A stretch of 64,000 nucleotides of DNA from Neonectria sp. B-13 (taxonomy: Eukaryota > Ascomycota > Sordariomycetes > Hypocreales > Nectriaceae): positions 1,391,660 to 1,455,659 of the forward strand of contig NOKP01000016.1 in NCBI GenBank assembly GCA_002682825.1, in the 5' to 3' direction. The translations under genes and the position numbers were made by a program. This document shows, in pieces, positions 22,072 to 34,283 of the stretch. The notes beneath the pieces were generated by a model. The model ran no database searches and was not told the DNA's origin. It was given only the letters and a program-made list of their open reading frames with translations. Numbering within the stretch: position 1 is the stretch's first letter; every line of letters starts with the position of its first letter.

Positions 22072-23360
22072 TCAAACCTCCTCTTTCGTAGTTGCTCCAA
22101 TAGCGGCACCAGAGGTCGGGATCAAAAAGTTACTCGCTTGCACTTTGCCGTTTGAGCCCCGTGCAGCCTTGAGTGTCGAGGGGTCAACGCTGACAAAAGA
22201 GCTGTTCGACCATGTTGTTCCCGAGTTCCACGAGTTACCAGACGCTGTCACAGAACTGATGAGGCTGACTTGGGCGGAGCCAGTGTTGACAGCGGCAATG
22301 TTCGCTGTCATCTTGGAGGACGAGCTCCGCATGTTGAAGCCAACGTCACCGTTGTTCCATGCCGTGTTGCGCTCGAAGGTCAAGGATCCCGGGTTTCCAT
22401 TGTCGATGAAGCCCTTCTTGAAGTTGCTGAAGGCGATGGAGTTGCGCACGACGTGGTTCGCGGGCGGGTTATCGGTGATGCCCAGCTTGAAGCCGTTGCC
22501 GTCGCCTTCAAATGGGCTAAAACCCCAGCGGTTGTAGCCGTTGCCCCAAGAGTATACTTCTTCGAGAGTGACGGGAGAGCCGAACATGTAAAGGTCGAGG
22601 CCGTCATCGACGTTGTCCCACAGTCGAGCGTTGCGCAGGACGTTGCCCTCGCCCGAGCCCGACTTGCAAGCGAAGCCATCAGCGCTCTCTCCGTTCTTAC
22701 GGGGATCGCGGTTGCGGTAGGAGTCAAGGTTGAGGACCGTGTTGTTGGACGAGGCGCCTTCGAGCTGAAAGCCGGTCTCGTAGTTGTCGTGCGTCGAGAG
22801 ACCCTCGTAGTAGTTGTGAGAAGCATCTCGAGCATAAATACCGTAAGGGCCATTAATCAGCCTAGATATTGTGTCAATCTTGGCTATTCACAAAAGAAAA
22901 AGGGATGGTCTTACTCTAGGTTGTAAAAGGCCCAGTAGCTGGCATCCTGGATGTGGAAGATGCCTCGCTCCTTGTTTCGCAGAGCTACATCAAGATCCTT
23001 TGGAGTGCTAACCAATGTCAGTTTTTGAACAAACTAGCAGTTTCTAGGGCCAATTCCAACTAACCCAGGCATATTCTCTCCATCGATAATGACTTTCTCA
23101 CTCTGGTACGGTCGGACCGAAATCGGCGACGTCCTAGTGCCGCTTGTGCTGACTTGGATGTTGGCCGAAGGAGCATACGTGCCTTTACGCAAGTAAATCG
23201 TGTCTCCAGCTGCCGCGACACTCACCGCTGACTGGATGGATCCATAGGGCGCGCCAATGGTTCCTGATCCGGTGCCTGTAGGTGCAACGAAGATGTCGCG
23301 AGCAGTGGCGCCGCCAAGGGCAGCCAGGAGAACAGCCGATGTAAACTTGAAGCCAGGCAT
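22072..23360 (-). CDS. Secreted PL9 pectate lyase-like enzyme
   Basis: Right-handed parallel beta-helix protein resembling polysaccharide lyase family 9, which cleaves pectate by beta-elimination. Minus-strand exons 23360-23065, 23007-22915 and 22861-22072 give 392 aa. A signal peptide covers residues 1-20 (ending GGATARD). The first strand set (DIFVAPTGTGSGTIGAPYGSIQSAV, in parts) has the usual start of the fold. The motif GDGNGFKLG, with Lys at about 255, fits the catalytic base of PL9. The preceding segments ADGFACKSGSG and DDGLDLY supply the Asp cluster used for calcium binding. The length matches single-domain PL9 enzymes. Exact substrate (pectate or rhamnogalacturonan) cannot be told by eye. 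Confidence 0.88.
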
Positions 23361-23433
23361 TGTCGGAGATATGTCAAGGTCAGCTACGGTTGCTAGAAGC
23401 TTCTTGAGGAGTTTCGGCGAGGACTAGCTTTCT

Positions 23434-23439
23434 ATTATA
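23434..23439 (-). promoter_or_regulatory. TATA-like box of the PL9 gene
   Basis: The minus strand reads ATATAATAG here, about 75-80 bp upstream of the PL9 start codon. Confidence 0.35.
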
Positions 23440-23556
23440 TTCGCACTTTCCGCAGGGTTGCCAAGGTCAAAGGCTATTACTTCGCTCAACAATCCTAATG
23501 AGGCGGATGTGCCAACCCACTTCGAATACCCGCAAGAAGGCGATTCCACCAATTGC

Positions 23557-23588
23557 GTCACCCTGTCACCCTGTCACCTTGTCACCAC
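23557..23588. repeat. Four tandem copies of an 8-bp unit (GTCACCCT)
   Basis: The sequence reads GTCACCCT, GTCACCCT, GTCACCTT, GTCACCAC in direct succession, 197-228 bp upstream of the PL9 start. It may be a simple slippage repeat or a cluster of binding sites. Confidence 0.6.
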
Positions 23589-24733
23589 CGGGTGTGTTAG
23601 TGGTGGGCTTTTGACTGCCTTTCAATTATTCGGAAACACGTCTGCCGAGTGAAACGGTCAGGGGTTAGACACAATCCTGGTTTACTCTGTGAAATTGATG
23701 GCTGATGAGACTAACAATTGTTTAAAAATAAGCATTATTCAATTCAAATGTGCTTCCAATCGCCCAACTCATCGACAAATCTACGGTAAATAGTGATTGA
23801 CTCCGACACCTCTTACACCTCCAAGGCTTTCTCCGAGTCGAGAATCTTGGTCGTCTTACAAGGCTGAATTATTCGTGGATATATTCCAATACGCGGGAAT
23901 AACGTCCCACCCCTCACCAAGCTCCGAACTTCCGGATTTCCGGATTGGGTCTCACCCCTATCCAGTCTGCCTCCAAGCCAGGACTCTACCACGTAACACG
24001 TCACGAGTCGGTCTAATGAGTGGGTTCTGACGTACACAGCAGGTATTAGGTCCCCTGGTGCAGCGGCCAATGAGTATTTCGTGGTTGTTTTGTTGCGACC
24101 CCCAGCCATCGCCCGACTGCAAGGTACTCAAGGGGTACTACTCTCGTGGTGCAGCTTATCACGCCTTCTTAGCACAGTGGTCGGCGAACTGATTCTAGAA
24201 ACGACGAGAAAGCATCATTGACAGACGCGCACTACAAGTGCGAACCTTGGTAATAGTTTATAGTCTTTCCTGTGCGTTCCCAACTTAAGTACGGATCCTG
24301 GAGGTTCTCTGCCTACCACCGTTTGCCTGCTCTCTTTTCTACTTCTTAGCACTTATCAACGGGCTTGGAGCAAGCCGCGTTTGTCTAGTAGGCTTGGTAG
24401 TGATCCCGTCCTTGTTTCCTCGCTTGCCCAAACGCACGCTTTAGGTGTGATCGCCACCACCTGAGTCAAAAATAACGATAAGATGGGAGTATGCCGTATC
24501 CACACAGGCGGTCACTAATAAATGTCATAAGTTCAGAGTCTAGAATTGAATATGAGTGCTAGGAACCTTAGTCCCTGGGTTATATCCCCGGGTCTTAGTT
24601 AATAGTAATCGCACACAAGCGCCCTTGTCTTCATGAATGGGCCGATATAACGGAAAGTTTGCACTTCTCGAATGAGAAGAATCTCTTATAGATTAAATCA
24701 ACTTCTCTATAAAACCCTCTAACTTTTACTTCA

Positions 24734-26977
24734 TCAACCCTCACTCGTAGAGTTGCTCTGGTCCTTGTCGCTATCTTGGTTTCGAGGAACATAGCTGGCT
24801 TCTTCAACAACCGTGGTGCCTGATCTCAATCCGCGGTACACATGGCTCAGTTGCTTCCACCCGTCGATGATCGGATAGAATCCCGCAATAAGCATGGTTA
24901 TCCAGACCCAGATGATAGCCACAACGAGCCAGGCGACGAAGAATCCCTTTCCAAACACGTACTTGGAAGCGTACATGGGAAGAGGCCTAGTATCATCATG
25001 TTAGCATTTCGTCAGAGCTCCTGCAGTTGAATTGTCGCTTACCAAAGAACCCAGTGCCCCAAGAATGTTGCCGCGGACCACACCGCTGCGAGCGTTCCCC
25101 AATGCTTGAGTCTTGCCTTGTCTGCAGTGTAGCTTGCCACCTTTTCTTCATGCGAAGCCGCCTCCGTCGGCGCATTCGCAGTCTGGTCAAAGGCAAGGCG
25201 TTCGTTTCGAAGATCGGCCCAGTCGTAGTTGGCTGGCTTAATCAAGGAAATGATGATTGAGTATACGCCTGGACTGAAAGCAGAGGCGACAGTTCCGTAG
25301 ACACAAGGAAGAGTCTGGCCAGTCGAAGCAACACTGATCTCTCCATACAAAGATGACGCAGATCCAAGCCACACGGCAATTCCGGTAGCGAGGCCCAGCA
25401 GAGGCGAGATAACAGCAGCGGCTTGAGACTGCTTCTTCCACAGAATTGCAAAGACAGTGGGCATAATTCCAGGACATGTCAAAACACCAAGCATGTATAG
25501 TGTCCAGCCCAAATCGACGTTTCCGTAGTACAGCGCCGTGGAAAATGACGCCGAAAATAGTCCGAAGAAGACGACTCCGAAGTGACTCCACCGAATCGCA
25601 TCACGATCTGTCGCGGCGCGGTTGAAGTACTGACGGTAAATGTCAAAGCTGATAATCGAAGACACCGAAATGACCTGGGCTGAAATTGTTGATGTTACAG
25701 CCATGAAGGTGATGAGAAGGACGGCCACAGCACCACCTTTGCCCGCAAGCGCGATAGCCGCGTAGGGCAACACGAGGCCATTCGAGATCTCGACGGTAGA
25801 CATTCGTCGAGGAAACGTTGGAAAACGCTCGGTGCCTTCCAATCCGAGGGCAGCGAAGCTCATCAGCGTTCCGAGACACCAAGGGATCGCGAAGTACGCA
25901 ATGCCGCCAATAATGTAGCCAGGAACCACAGCTTGGGGAGCGGCGCTGAAGGCCTTGGCGAAGAAGCCAGTGTCCATAATGACGAGACCAAAGTTGGCAA
26001 GCACGTGAATAATGCCGAAAAGAATTGCCTAACACATGTTAATAAGTTCTGAGAATTCGATCGGGTCGGAAACAGTTTAGCTTACTCCTTTGCTGGTCAT
26101 GGTCAGGTATGAGCCATCTTCGTTGCCGACTACGGGATGCGCTTTCCCTGCTTCGACAATGAGATCGTAGAGACCTGCTGGTGACCCAATTTCCGGGACT
26201 GTAAAAGTCTTGATGGTGAAGAAGCAAATGATGATGGTGATGACGAAAGTGTGGAAGTAGTCGGTGAGGAAGGTAGCCTTGATGCCTCCAACGAAGGTAT
26301 ACAGGACGACTCCAACCGGCAGTAGGAAAGTCGCTGCGATGATGTGCATTCCAGTTCTGATCTGTGGTCAGCCTTGTTGAGAGTGAGTGGCCAATGTTGA
26401 CTTACAAAGCGTTAATGGCCGCACTGGCACCCAGCAGCATGTTGGCAATGGCGATGATGTTGTTGATGAGGCACAGAGCAATCCAAACAACATGACCGGG
26501 AGTTCCATAACGGATTCGGATAATTTCAAGTAGCGTATGCGCTTCCGGGACTCTCATCTTGCACGCAATACCCAGCAGTGAGAAGAAGACGATCATAGGT
26601 GAGCAACTGCAATTGGAGTGAGCCATTGTGATGCAGTATGTGGATTATCACGGCTGCAAGACTTACCCTGCCGCAAACCAGAACGGTCCGGCGACGCCAA
26701 AGTTATAGCCGACGAGTGTACTACCGAGCATTGCCGTACTCCAGAGCCAGGAAGATATGACCGCAGAGGCGGTCAATCCAGTTCCCACGCTTCTGTTTGC
26801 CGTCATGAACATCTCAGTGGTTTTGTTGTCCTCGCCAACAGTCTTCTTGAGGACGTGTGTGGCGAAAATCATGATGAAGGCAATCAGAAACCCAATGGCG
26901 ATGACGACGGCATAGCCGGCGGACTGGGGAAGCGGCGGCTCGATAATGCCATCGTCCCTCTTGTCTAACCACGTCAT
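24734..26977 (-). CDS. dur3: DUR3-type urea/polyamine transporter (SSS family)
   Basis: Sodium:solute symporter family protein closely resembling fungal DUR3 urea active transporters of the plasma membrane, which import urea (and polyamines) with protons. Minus-strand exons 26977-26667, 26606-26406, 26356-26086, 26028-25043 and 24986-24734 give 673 aa. The N-terminus has PPLPQSAGYAVVIAIG, typical of DUR3, then TANRSVGTGLTASAVISSWLW, the family core. About 14-15 membrane segments can be seen, including GGIKATFLTDYFHTFVI and MAVTSTISAQVISVSSIISFD. The cytoplasmic C-tail is polar. The start at 26977 is the first ATG of the frame. Nitrogen-regulated expression is known for the family but no GATA element was examined. 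It is unrelated in function to its PL9 neighbour. Confidence 0.93.
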
Positions 26978-28110
26978 TTCTTGACTTATCAATCAGTTCG
27001 TAGAGCGAGTCCACGAAAAACGGATGCACGAGAAAGGCAGGAGGAGACTGCAGTGCATAAGTCGGAGAGAAAGGGGAAGGTCTGAGGGTTCACACTAATA
27101 TTTCAAGCATCTCTTCCAATGCCAAGCATCTCCATATATTGTTATCGAGAATCCTTCCAAGCGCGTCTTTCCGAGCACGCAATAGGTGCATGGATATGGC
27201 GAGATTGCGACATCGCGACCTCATAGGCCTAGTCAGGATCATGCCATAGGGACTATATAGTCATAATCCAACTAGCAAAGACCCTAGAACTTAGCGCTTA
27301 TCTAGTTTTTCAACACCAAGATAAGACGAAAGAAACGATATTGACTTTGTGTAAGTCTAGGCTTGCCGAAAGCCGATTTCATGAATGCGCCTCAGGAATA
27401 TTCACGCAGTACGGTAAGGATAAAGGAATTAGCCGCGACTACCGAGGTTAATAGCAATGCAAGCATGATATAGCATCAACGTAGACAATTACTACAACGG
27501 GCAGTAGGTCTCATGATATAAGTCTGGGCACAAGTCCTCTTTAATCTCCAAGTTTTAATCCCGATATCTCGAATAATTACGATTCTCCACAATTCCCCAC
27601 GATTCCCCCGCTCCCCGGCCTTCTCGCGGTAGTGAAATCTCCTTCTGTTCTAGCATTCAAACCACTAAATATAACTCGGCCCACCGTTCGTGAGGCCGAG
27701 GCCCCTAGTGAACGTGTATGCTCAGGTAAAGCATGCGTAATCCTTCACAAGTACGATCATGATTTTTTTCCAAGTAACCAGGGCTATGCGTTGTCCCTCC
27801 TGCCAAGCAAAGAATTGGGAAAGGAAGACACATGTTTGGCGAAGGAAGCATGGCGACTTGCAGTTGAAAGTCGCAAAACGCGTTTCTGGGGCAATATTTA
27901 ACTCGGTGTTGAAGAGCTGGGGCTCAAAAAGGAGCCACCAAGTATTGATGAGTAAACTTTATTCTCTCAGAGACACACTTTCAAACACGGCATATACTTC
28001 ATTATATACAATAGGGCTTGGGGGGCACTTCTCGTTCCTCTAGGCATAGTCAACCATCTGAGGCCTTGAAACGAGAACTCGCTTTGCTATAGAATATTTT
28101 ATCTAGAGTC
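26978..28110. other. Intergenic region
   Basis: Holds the DUR3 upstream region and the 3' end of the macro-domain gene. Frames at 27632-28043 on the plus strand have no recognisable motif. Confidence 0.45.
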
Positions 28111-28836
28111 TCAGCCTCCTTCAAGGTTCCAAGTCTTGGCAACTTCCATGGAAGAATCGAATATCTGTGGCCAGCTCAATGCGCTCCATTTCCCAGAGTC
28201 CTCCAAGGCCTCAACAAAATGCTTCAGTGCCAGGACTGTCTGGTTGGCCCATCTGTCTGCACTGACGTACCCAGTGCCGGTAGCCATCGGTGTCATCAAA
28301 ATAGTCGATATTTTGTCGTCTGGGCTGTCGGAAGCGGCTCTGTTGTGCTTGTCTATGGCGCAGAGTAAGCTCCACGTGGTGTCGTAAACAATCTCCCTAT
28401 CCCATCGCACATTCGTAGGCACCCGCATGGTAGGGCAAAGCGCCAGGTATTTGGTCCCCCAAACATTCCTCGATCGCTCCAGGAAAGCCTCGGGTATTCG
28501 GACGATGGTGCAGGTGCCTGGAGGGGCAAAGCCTCGCCACTCGTCGTAAAGTGCTTCTTGAGCGACGCGGGTGAGGGCCAGGTAATCGTCCCTCGGTGAA
28601 AAGGCCCGCGAAATGGCATCGTCGAAACCACCGTCTAGCCTGCCATAAGAGTTTGCCGGTGAAACAACCAGGTCGAACTGCGCAGAGGAGGGCAACGCAG
28701 AGAGCGCGCAGTCGTGGATGGTTACGGAAACTGAAGTCCCCAGGCTGTGAGCTGCAACTGCGTTCTCAAAGGCAGCACTGAGCTCATCGTCAATGCAAAG
28801 CAAGTGGATGTGCGGGATTTGTGTCGCGGTCGGCAT
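28111..28836 (-). CDS. Macro-domain-like protein (YMR087W type)
   Basis: Single-exon gene of 241 aa resembling the fungal macro-domain proteins related to yeast YMR087W. Macro domains bind ADP-ribose or its derivatives and some hydrolyse them. Residues 54-66 read FDLVVSPANSYGR, followed by LDGGFDDAIS; the Asn of the SPANS motif and the GG pair mark the nucleotide-binding pocket. A later Gly-rich loop, MTPMATGTGYVS, fits the second phosphate-binding loop. No signal peptide or membrane segment is present, so it should be cytosolic. It lies 448 bp downstream of the NACHT gene, on the same strand. Whether it is a simple metabolic enzyme or works with the NACHT protein cannot be told from sequence. 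Confidence 0.85.
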   Translation of the reverse strand: MPTATQIPHIHLLCIDDELSAAFENAVAAHSLGTSVSVTIHDCALSALPSSAQFDLVVSPANSYGRLDGGFDDAISRAFSPRDDYLALTRVAQEALYDEWRGFAPPGTCTIVRIPEAFLERSRNVWGTKYLALCPTMRVPTNVRWDREIVYDTTWSLLCAIDKHNRAASDSPDDKISTILMTPMATGTGYVSADRWANQTVLALKHFVEALEDSGKWSALSWPQIFDSSMEVAKTWNLEGG

Positions 28837-29284
28837 GATGATCAGAATAGAGGTTTACGTCTTGTTTTTATCCTCTTGATACTGCTGTCACCAGATGATG
28901 TTGGATAAACGCTCGTCTTGGAAATCGTTCCTTGGAGCGTCAGCATCCAGCGGGGTCACATATCTCCAGGCAGCAATGACACGTGTCGAGGTATTGAGCG
29001 GTCCCCAAGATTTAGCGTAGCTGAGATCTACAACGTGAGAAGGACGTCGCATCTTTCAACAGATGTCAAGATTTGCCAAGTATGGCCGCGAGTAATACGT
29101 AGTCACTTGTAATATGACCCCGATCTAGACATTGTGGAGACTTCATGCTTATGCAAAGCAACGCCGCTTGTGCTCGGCAAATTTAGCACTGTTCAATCCC
29201 GGCCAATTCATCCCCCTCCATCGTGCCGTTAACTTGGATCAACCCAGCTATCTATACACATTTACATATATGCATATCCGTCCA
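28837..29284. other. Spacer between NACHT and macro-domain genes
   Basis: This 448-bp spacer must hold the 3' end of the NACHT gene and the promoter of the macro-domain gene. No feature is evident. Confidence 0.4.
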
Positions 29285-32200
29285 TCAAAACAGTCTTGTA
29301 AACAACTCGTATCCCAGCTCCTCATCTGCCACAAAGGCATTCAGCGTCTTATCTCCCCAGCGCATAGAGTGAACCAAATGTTTGGACCGATCGCTCTCAT
29401 CCTCCCCAAATCTGAAGTGGGGGTAGTCCTCCATCTGCGAGAGTTTACTTGCGCCCAACGATGAAAAGTACTTCCACGGCGCCAAATATTCTCCCGCCTC
29501 CTGCAAGTATGAAATCCAATTCCTGTCATTATCGACATTTCTATCCATCAACTTCAGGAGCCCGCTTAAGTTTGAAGGATTGGCGTGGGCTACGAGTTCT
29601 CGAAGCGGCAGAACATGCTTTGGCTCAAGCGCATGATTTGTGCACTGGCGGTTCGTGAGGTCAATGTGTTTCGGGATGGCAGATAACAAAAAGAATGTGT
29701 CCGGCTTTGGGCCTGCCGCGGCCAACAGCAGCTCCAGGACCAGAAAATCTGCTTCCCTAGCTGTTCTGTTCAAGACGGCATTGGCCAGGGCAATACTGAA
29801 GATCATCCACACGGTGCCTGAACTGACGACCTCGTCGCTAGAGAAATCTCTGTAGAGCGGTACGCGCAAATAAGGCGAGAATCCTCGCTGCAGCAGAGCC
29901 TTGACGGTCGTTGCCTTGCCACCTAGTGCCGCGGCGAGGAGGAATGACAGGCCGGTAGTTTTGGCCTGTGAGGATTTGTTCTCTGTGCGGATCGTGTTGA
30001 GAATCTGCGACGGTTGTTCAGACACCCAGACAGCCCAGTGATCAAACGACATGTTTGCCAGTTCTGGATGGTCGTTCCGTTCCTGCCAAGCGCTTAGGCA
30101 GATATATCTCCTTTGGAAAACAGGTAACCCATCACTCTCGCAGTCCATGGCTTTCTTGAAGGCTGGCAGAAGGTTCTGAGGGACACTCCATTCTTTTGGT
30201 AGGTGAAAACTGGTCAATGAGACATATGCCCGACGATGGCGAGCTTCGATAAACCATAACGGCGCAAGGCCAATGCGTAAGTGGACTTCGCCGTTTTCAA
30301 GCCAGGGGTATTTCTTGGCGACTTCTTGGATGTAGTTGTTGTGGAGGATATAGTCTCGGACTGTTCGGTGATACAGCTTGACGGTGTGCCCGTAAATGGG
30401 CAATTTTCCGAACTCGACACTCAGTTCGACTAACCCTTTCGTAAGACCGTCCAACTGAGCTTCTGTGTCCTCTCTCCTCAGCTGGATTTCTCCTTTTGAG
30501 TAGGGCATCATGTCCCAAGATGCTGGAAATGCCGGATTTTCCCACTCATCTATCCATGATACGGCGAGGGCACTTAAAGGCTCCCGATTCCTGGCGATGA
30601 CGAGAAGCATTTTGGATGCTGTGAGCCTGTCTGAAGGCGGGAGAGAAGCCAGCAACTTCTCGTATAGGTCACTCAGCTCCTTTGGGAGGGCGTCAAGGTG
30701 TTGTAGCATAGCCCGAAGATTGACGCGACGACTTGAAATAGTCACATGCAGCGCGTAAATAACGACCCGTGCCCAGAGGAAGACCCCTTCGGCATTGTCC
30801 ACCACTCTTTGGACTAGATCCAGGTAGCAGTCCTTCACAAGATGAAAGTTTTTGTGGTTGAGAAACATATTCTTGCAAAAAGTGTAGATATCCGATGCCG
30901 TGATCTCATGGAGTTTGATGCGATGCGTCTTCGAAAATTCTTCGTTGAACTCTGTATGGGGCCGTGAGCTGGCGAGAATCTTGACATCGTGGTTGGTCGC
31001 CCAGAGTGTGAGCTTCTGTGCCAAAAGCTCGTGGTCCAGCCTGTCTCGGCCATCCTCACCGTACTCATCCAAGCCGTCAACTAAGAAACAGAGCCGGTAA
31101 CCGGCTGGCAGTTTCTCAGAGACTAAAGCGTCAAAGGCACTCTCAATGTTCTCCGGCTGAAAGTAAAGCTCTTCAATGCAGTCCTCCGCCCTAGTTGTGG
31201 AAAATTTCTCGTAGGCGTCGGAAAATATCTTGGGGATCAACTCCGGGCACTGGAGCAACGTCTCAAATAGAATAGAGCGATAAAGTCCCATCAGCGAGTT
31301 TTGCATCTCATCGCCAGCTCGCCAGAAAAAGAAACAAGAGAAAACCAATGTTTTCCCCTTCGCCCACTGCTGCAACTCTTGACGAGTACGTGGATGTTCC
31401 AGCAAAAGCTTCATCAGCGTCGACTTGCCTGAGCCAGGCTTGCCTGATAAGTGAAAGACGTTGTTTTCAGATCGAAGCCACTTTAGCAGACGCGAACGAG
31501 CTTGAGCGCGGAGGGGATCAGAAGCACACGCCAAGTCTTCGTGCTCATCCAGAATCCAAGTATAAGTTCCAGCCTCGGCGGTTGCGACCTGTCGTCTACG
31601 ATTGTAGATCTGCGAGAAGAAGAGTCGCTTGAGGACTCTCATCTCTGGAGACGGACCCATTGTGCGTTTTAGGAGACCAGTGAGGGCTGTCTCGACGGAG
31701 ATGGTTTTATCCAGAAGGGCTTCGGAATCCCAAATATTGGGAGAGTGTTTTCTGTCAGGCATGGCAGATGGAGGCTTCTTCGTTGTATTTGCCATGGCTA
31801 TCAAAACGGCGGAACTCTTCTTGACTGATGTGTTTAGTGACCTGAGTTGAGCTGTGATGTCATTGTTCTGATGACATAATTCTGTTCGTAAACTATCAAG
31901 TTCAACCTTTACTGCGAATTGTCGTTCACTGGAGGTCATGTCAGATGGCCACAACCACTGAGGATCGAAATTCTTAGAAAGGGCACAGTCGACTTACTTC
32001 AACAGTACTTGCATTCGCATTATGAGCTGGCTGCGACTCATGTTGATCCTCCTCTCCAAGTCGTCGACTTGGCCTCTTTTCACCAGAACCAGCACCGCCC
32101 GTTTGGCTTTTCCCGCTGAGTTTTTGATCGCATCTGTTCCCCTTCTCAGGTTTCCCCAACTTGCCGCGGTGCCATCATCATCTTCAGACGGAGGTTGCAA

Positions 32201-32473
32201 CTTCTTCAAGATTTGCATAAGTTCAAGGCCATCCTTTTCGGTTTCTTCGGCAATAGCCTCAAGGGCATGAGCATGATCTGAGCCTTCCAGCGGGGCCCGT
32301 TCCCTGATACGAGAGAGAACTTCGTTCATATCCCCAACCAACTTTTCGGAACGTATATTGTCCGCTGTTGAACCCTTGTCGAGTACTTGTCGGATGACCT
32401 TGAACGCTTCATGCGTGAAAGTGACGAAGCTGAGAACGCCGGACGCAACACCAATGGCGGCGGCCCACTCCAT
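29285..32473 (-). CDS. NACHT-domain STAND (NLR-like) protein
   Basis: Fungal NLR-type signal-transducing ATPase. Minus-strand exons 32473-31998 and 31928-29285 give 1039 aa. The N-terminal helical region (about 1-160, beginning GVASGVLSFVTFTHEAFKVI) resembles the fungal STAND N-terminal domain, a position often held by cell-death or membrane-acting domains. The NACHT module has Walker A GKPGSGKST (about 321-329), Walker B CFLVDGLDEYGED, and KILASSRPHTEF as sensor 1. It is followed by the helical region typical of the fungal NACHT/DUF7791 proteins (VFLWARVVIYAL, then YHRTVRDYI). No WD40, ankyrin or TPR repeats are obvious at the C-terminus, so the sensing region is probably the unique 400-residue tail. 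The intron choice (gtaagt donor, tccag acceptor) keeps frame; a shorter 36-bp alternative exists. Confidence 0.88.
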
Positions 32474-34283
32474 GGCTACGGACCTAATGTTACGGGCAGC
32501 GCGAGATACACGCTAAACCGAAAGATTAGTAAGTAAATTTGCTGTGTTGATTACCACGTGAGAGACACCAACGGAACACGACAATGAGGAAGTTTGATAT
32601 CCGACGTAGACAACAACTGCCTCAGAAACCCCAATTGAACCTCATTGAGCCTTTTAGTCGTGGCAGCCCGTGATTCGTTGAAATTGCACAGCCTGACATT
32701 TCTCAGCTGCAGCGAGGGAGCCGTCTTAAATTTGCCCGAGCAAAAGTGGCGTTGCCTTATATAAGCAAGAAGGCTAGATTTGAGTCGCAGACTATGGATT
32801 GCATGCAGAATAAAAGACATTCAATCTCCAATTACAAGGTCGATATATCCTCTTACCGAAATTCCCATTCTGACTTCATGAATGGGTGCTTTCTTTTTGC
32901 TGCCCTCAGCTACAAGCAAGGGCATGGCTTAACAGACTAGGACTCCCACGGTTCAGTGAGTCGACCGACTTGCATGCTACACACTTCTGACCCTCCACGA
33001 TAGATAAGAAATCATAGCAAGCAACCCTTCCTGAAATCCATCGCTAAGAATTACTGAGTCGATAGTCTATTACCGCTCTCTCTTAGCGGATGCTGCACCC
33101 TGTAATCCACCTCGCAATCACTGAGTTTGATAAGATGGGAACGTCCTACTCCACAGTGTCCTTGACTCTGCCCAAGACGGCGTATTCAATCAAAGGTATC
33201 GCGGACTTGGGGCCAACTAGACAGGAACCCCTTCAGAGGAACCCGCCCTAGTAGATCTCAGAGAGGCGAGGTATACAGAGTGAAATATCCAAGTCTCATG
33301 CAGCGGGCTACGAAGACGGTGCCTTGGAGGTTTTACGTCGAGACTATTACGGGTGAGAGGAAGGTCTGCTGGGAGAGGTGACACGTAAGGGATTCGAGAC
33401 ACATGCAACTTTTTGTGAGGCTCTAAAGGCGGCCATCATATGCAGGCGTCTCAGATGCCACAAGAAAGGTCCCAATCCGATCTAACTTGGTTCTCGTTAC
33501 AAACAACCTTCATCTGCCAGCCGCTCCGGGGCCCCGAATTCAATGAGACATTGCTAGAGAACGATCAAGTTACCTTTTGATACACACAGCTTGGGAGAGA
33601 ACCTAGGAGTAATGAGCGTATTTCCAAAGAATAAGCTATTGAATATCGAAGTCAGTTCTGTACTAGAGCCATATGGCTAGCGCATCAGTATGGCAGTCTG
33701 TGGCTTTGTACGACACTCGTGGATATTCTCACAACAGTACTCAATCGTCACACTTTCTTGATCGTAGACAAGTTCGGGGAGTGCAGAGTATTTCGCTATT
33801 ATTTAGTGGGTCGTGTAACCTTTACCCTTCTGCTTCGGACATCGGGGTTTAGTAACGGAGGGCTACAGTTTCCCGCTCCGTGTGCAGTGTCCACTCTGAT
33901 CCATACTCAATACAACGACGAGACTAAACACGACACAAACCCCCACTTTACACATCACCTTGCAGTCGTTGAAATCTAAGTTGAGTGCTCTGCTACTCTA
34001 CTGCCTTTGAGCATGTAACTTCACCTGCATGAGCTGCCTTGGCAGTCAACGGCATCCATTCCCTTGCTTCTAATTGAAACAAGTCACAAATGCAATCAAA
34101 ACATTTCGGCAGTTGTTCATAGACCAGTGAAGAATGTCTGGTAATGTATAACGAGGGCACTGGGCCTTTTGGAGACAAGTATATTAAGTCGACACCTCGC
34201 CATTTGTATTCAATAATTCATCACTATCAACCTTTCTGCATATCAACAGTTCAACATAGCCTTGAACCCCCATAATTTTCGAA
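32474..34283. other. 1.8-kb intergenic region
   Basis: Divergent upstream regions of the NACHT gene (-) and the P450 (+). Frames inside it lack motifs. The P450-proximal end has a TATA-like box, listed separately. Confidence 0.45.
34180..34186 (+). promoter_or_regulatory. TATA-like box of the P450 gene
   Basis: TATATTA lies about 98 bp upstream of the P450 start codon. Confidence 0.35.

Larger units (their letters stand above)
23361..24733. other. Intergenic region with a short tandem repeat
   Basis: Left end: PL9 promoter. Four 8-bp GTCACC-type repeats occupy 23557-23588 (listed separately). Frames at 23797-24109 show no motif. Otherwise nothing is seen in 1.4 kb. Confidence 0.45.

Noticed and set aside
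22067..22926. Long plus-strand frames of 156 and 218 codons
   Set aside because: They are antisense to the PL9 exon, whose minus-strand reading has signal peptide, phase-matched introns and catalytic motifs.
31969..32004. A 36-bp intron (caa|gtactg to ctaag) in the NACHT gene
   Set aside because: It keeps frame, but the 69-bp alternative has a perfect gtaagt donor and a better acceptor, and 36 bp is short for this genome.
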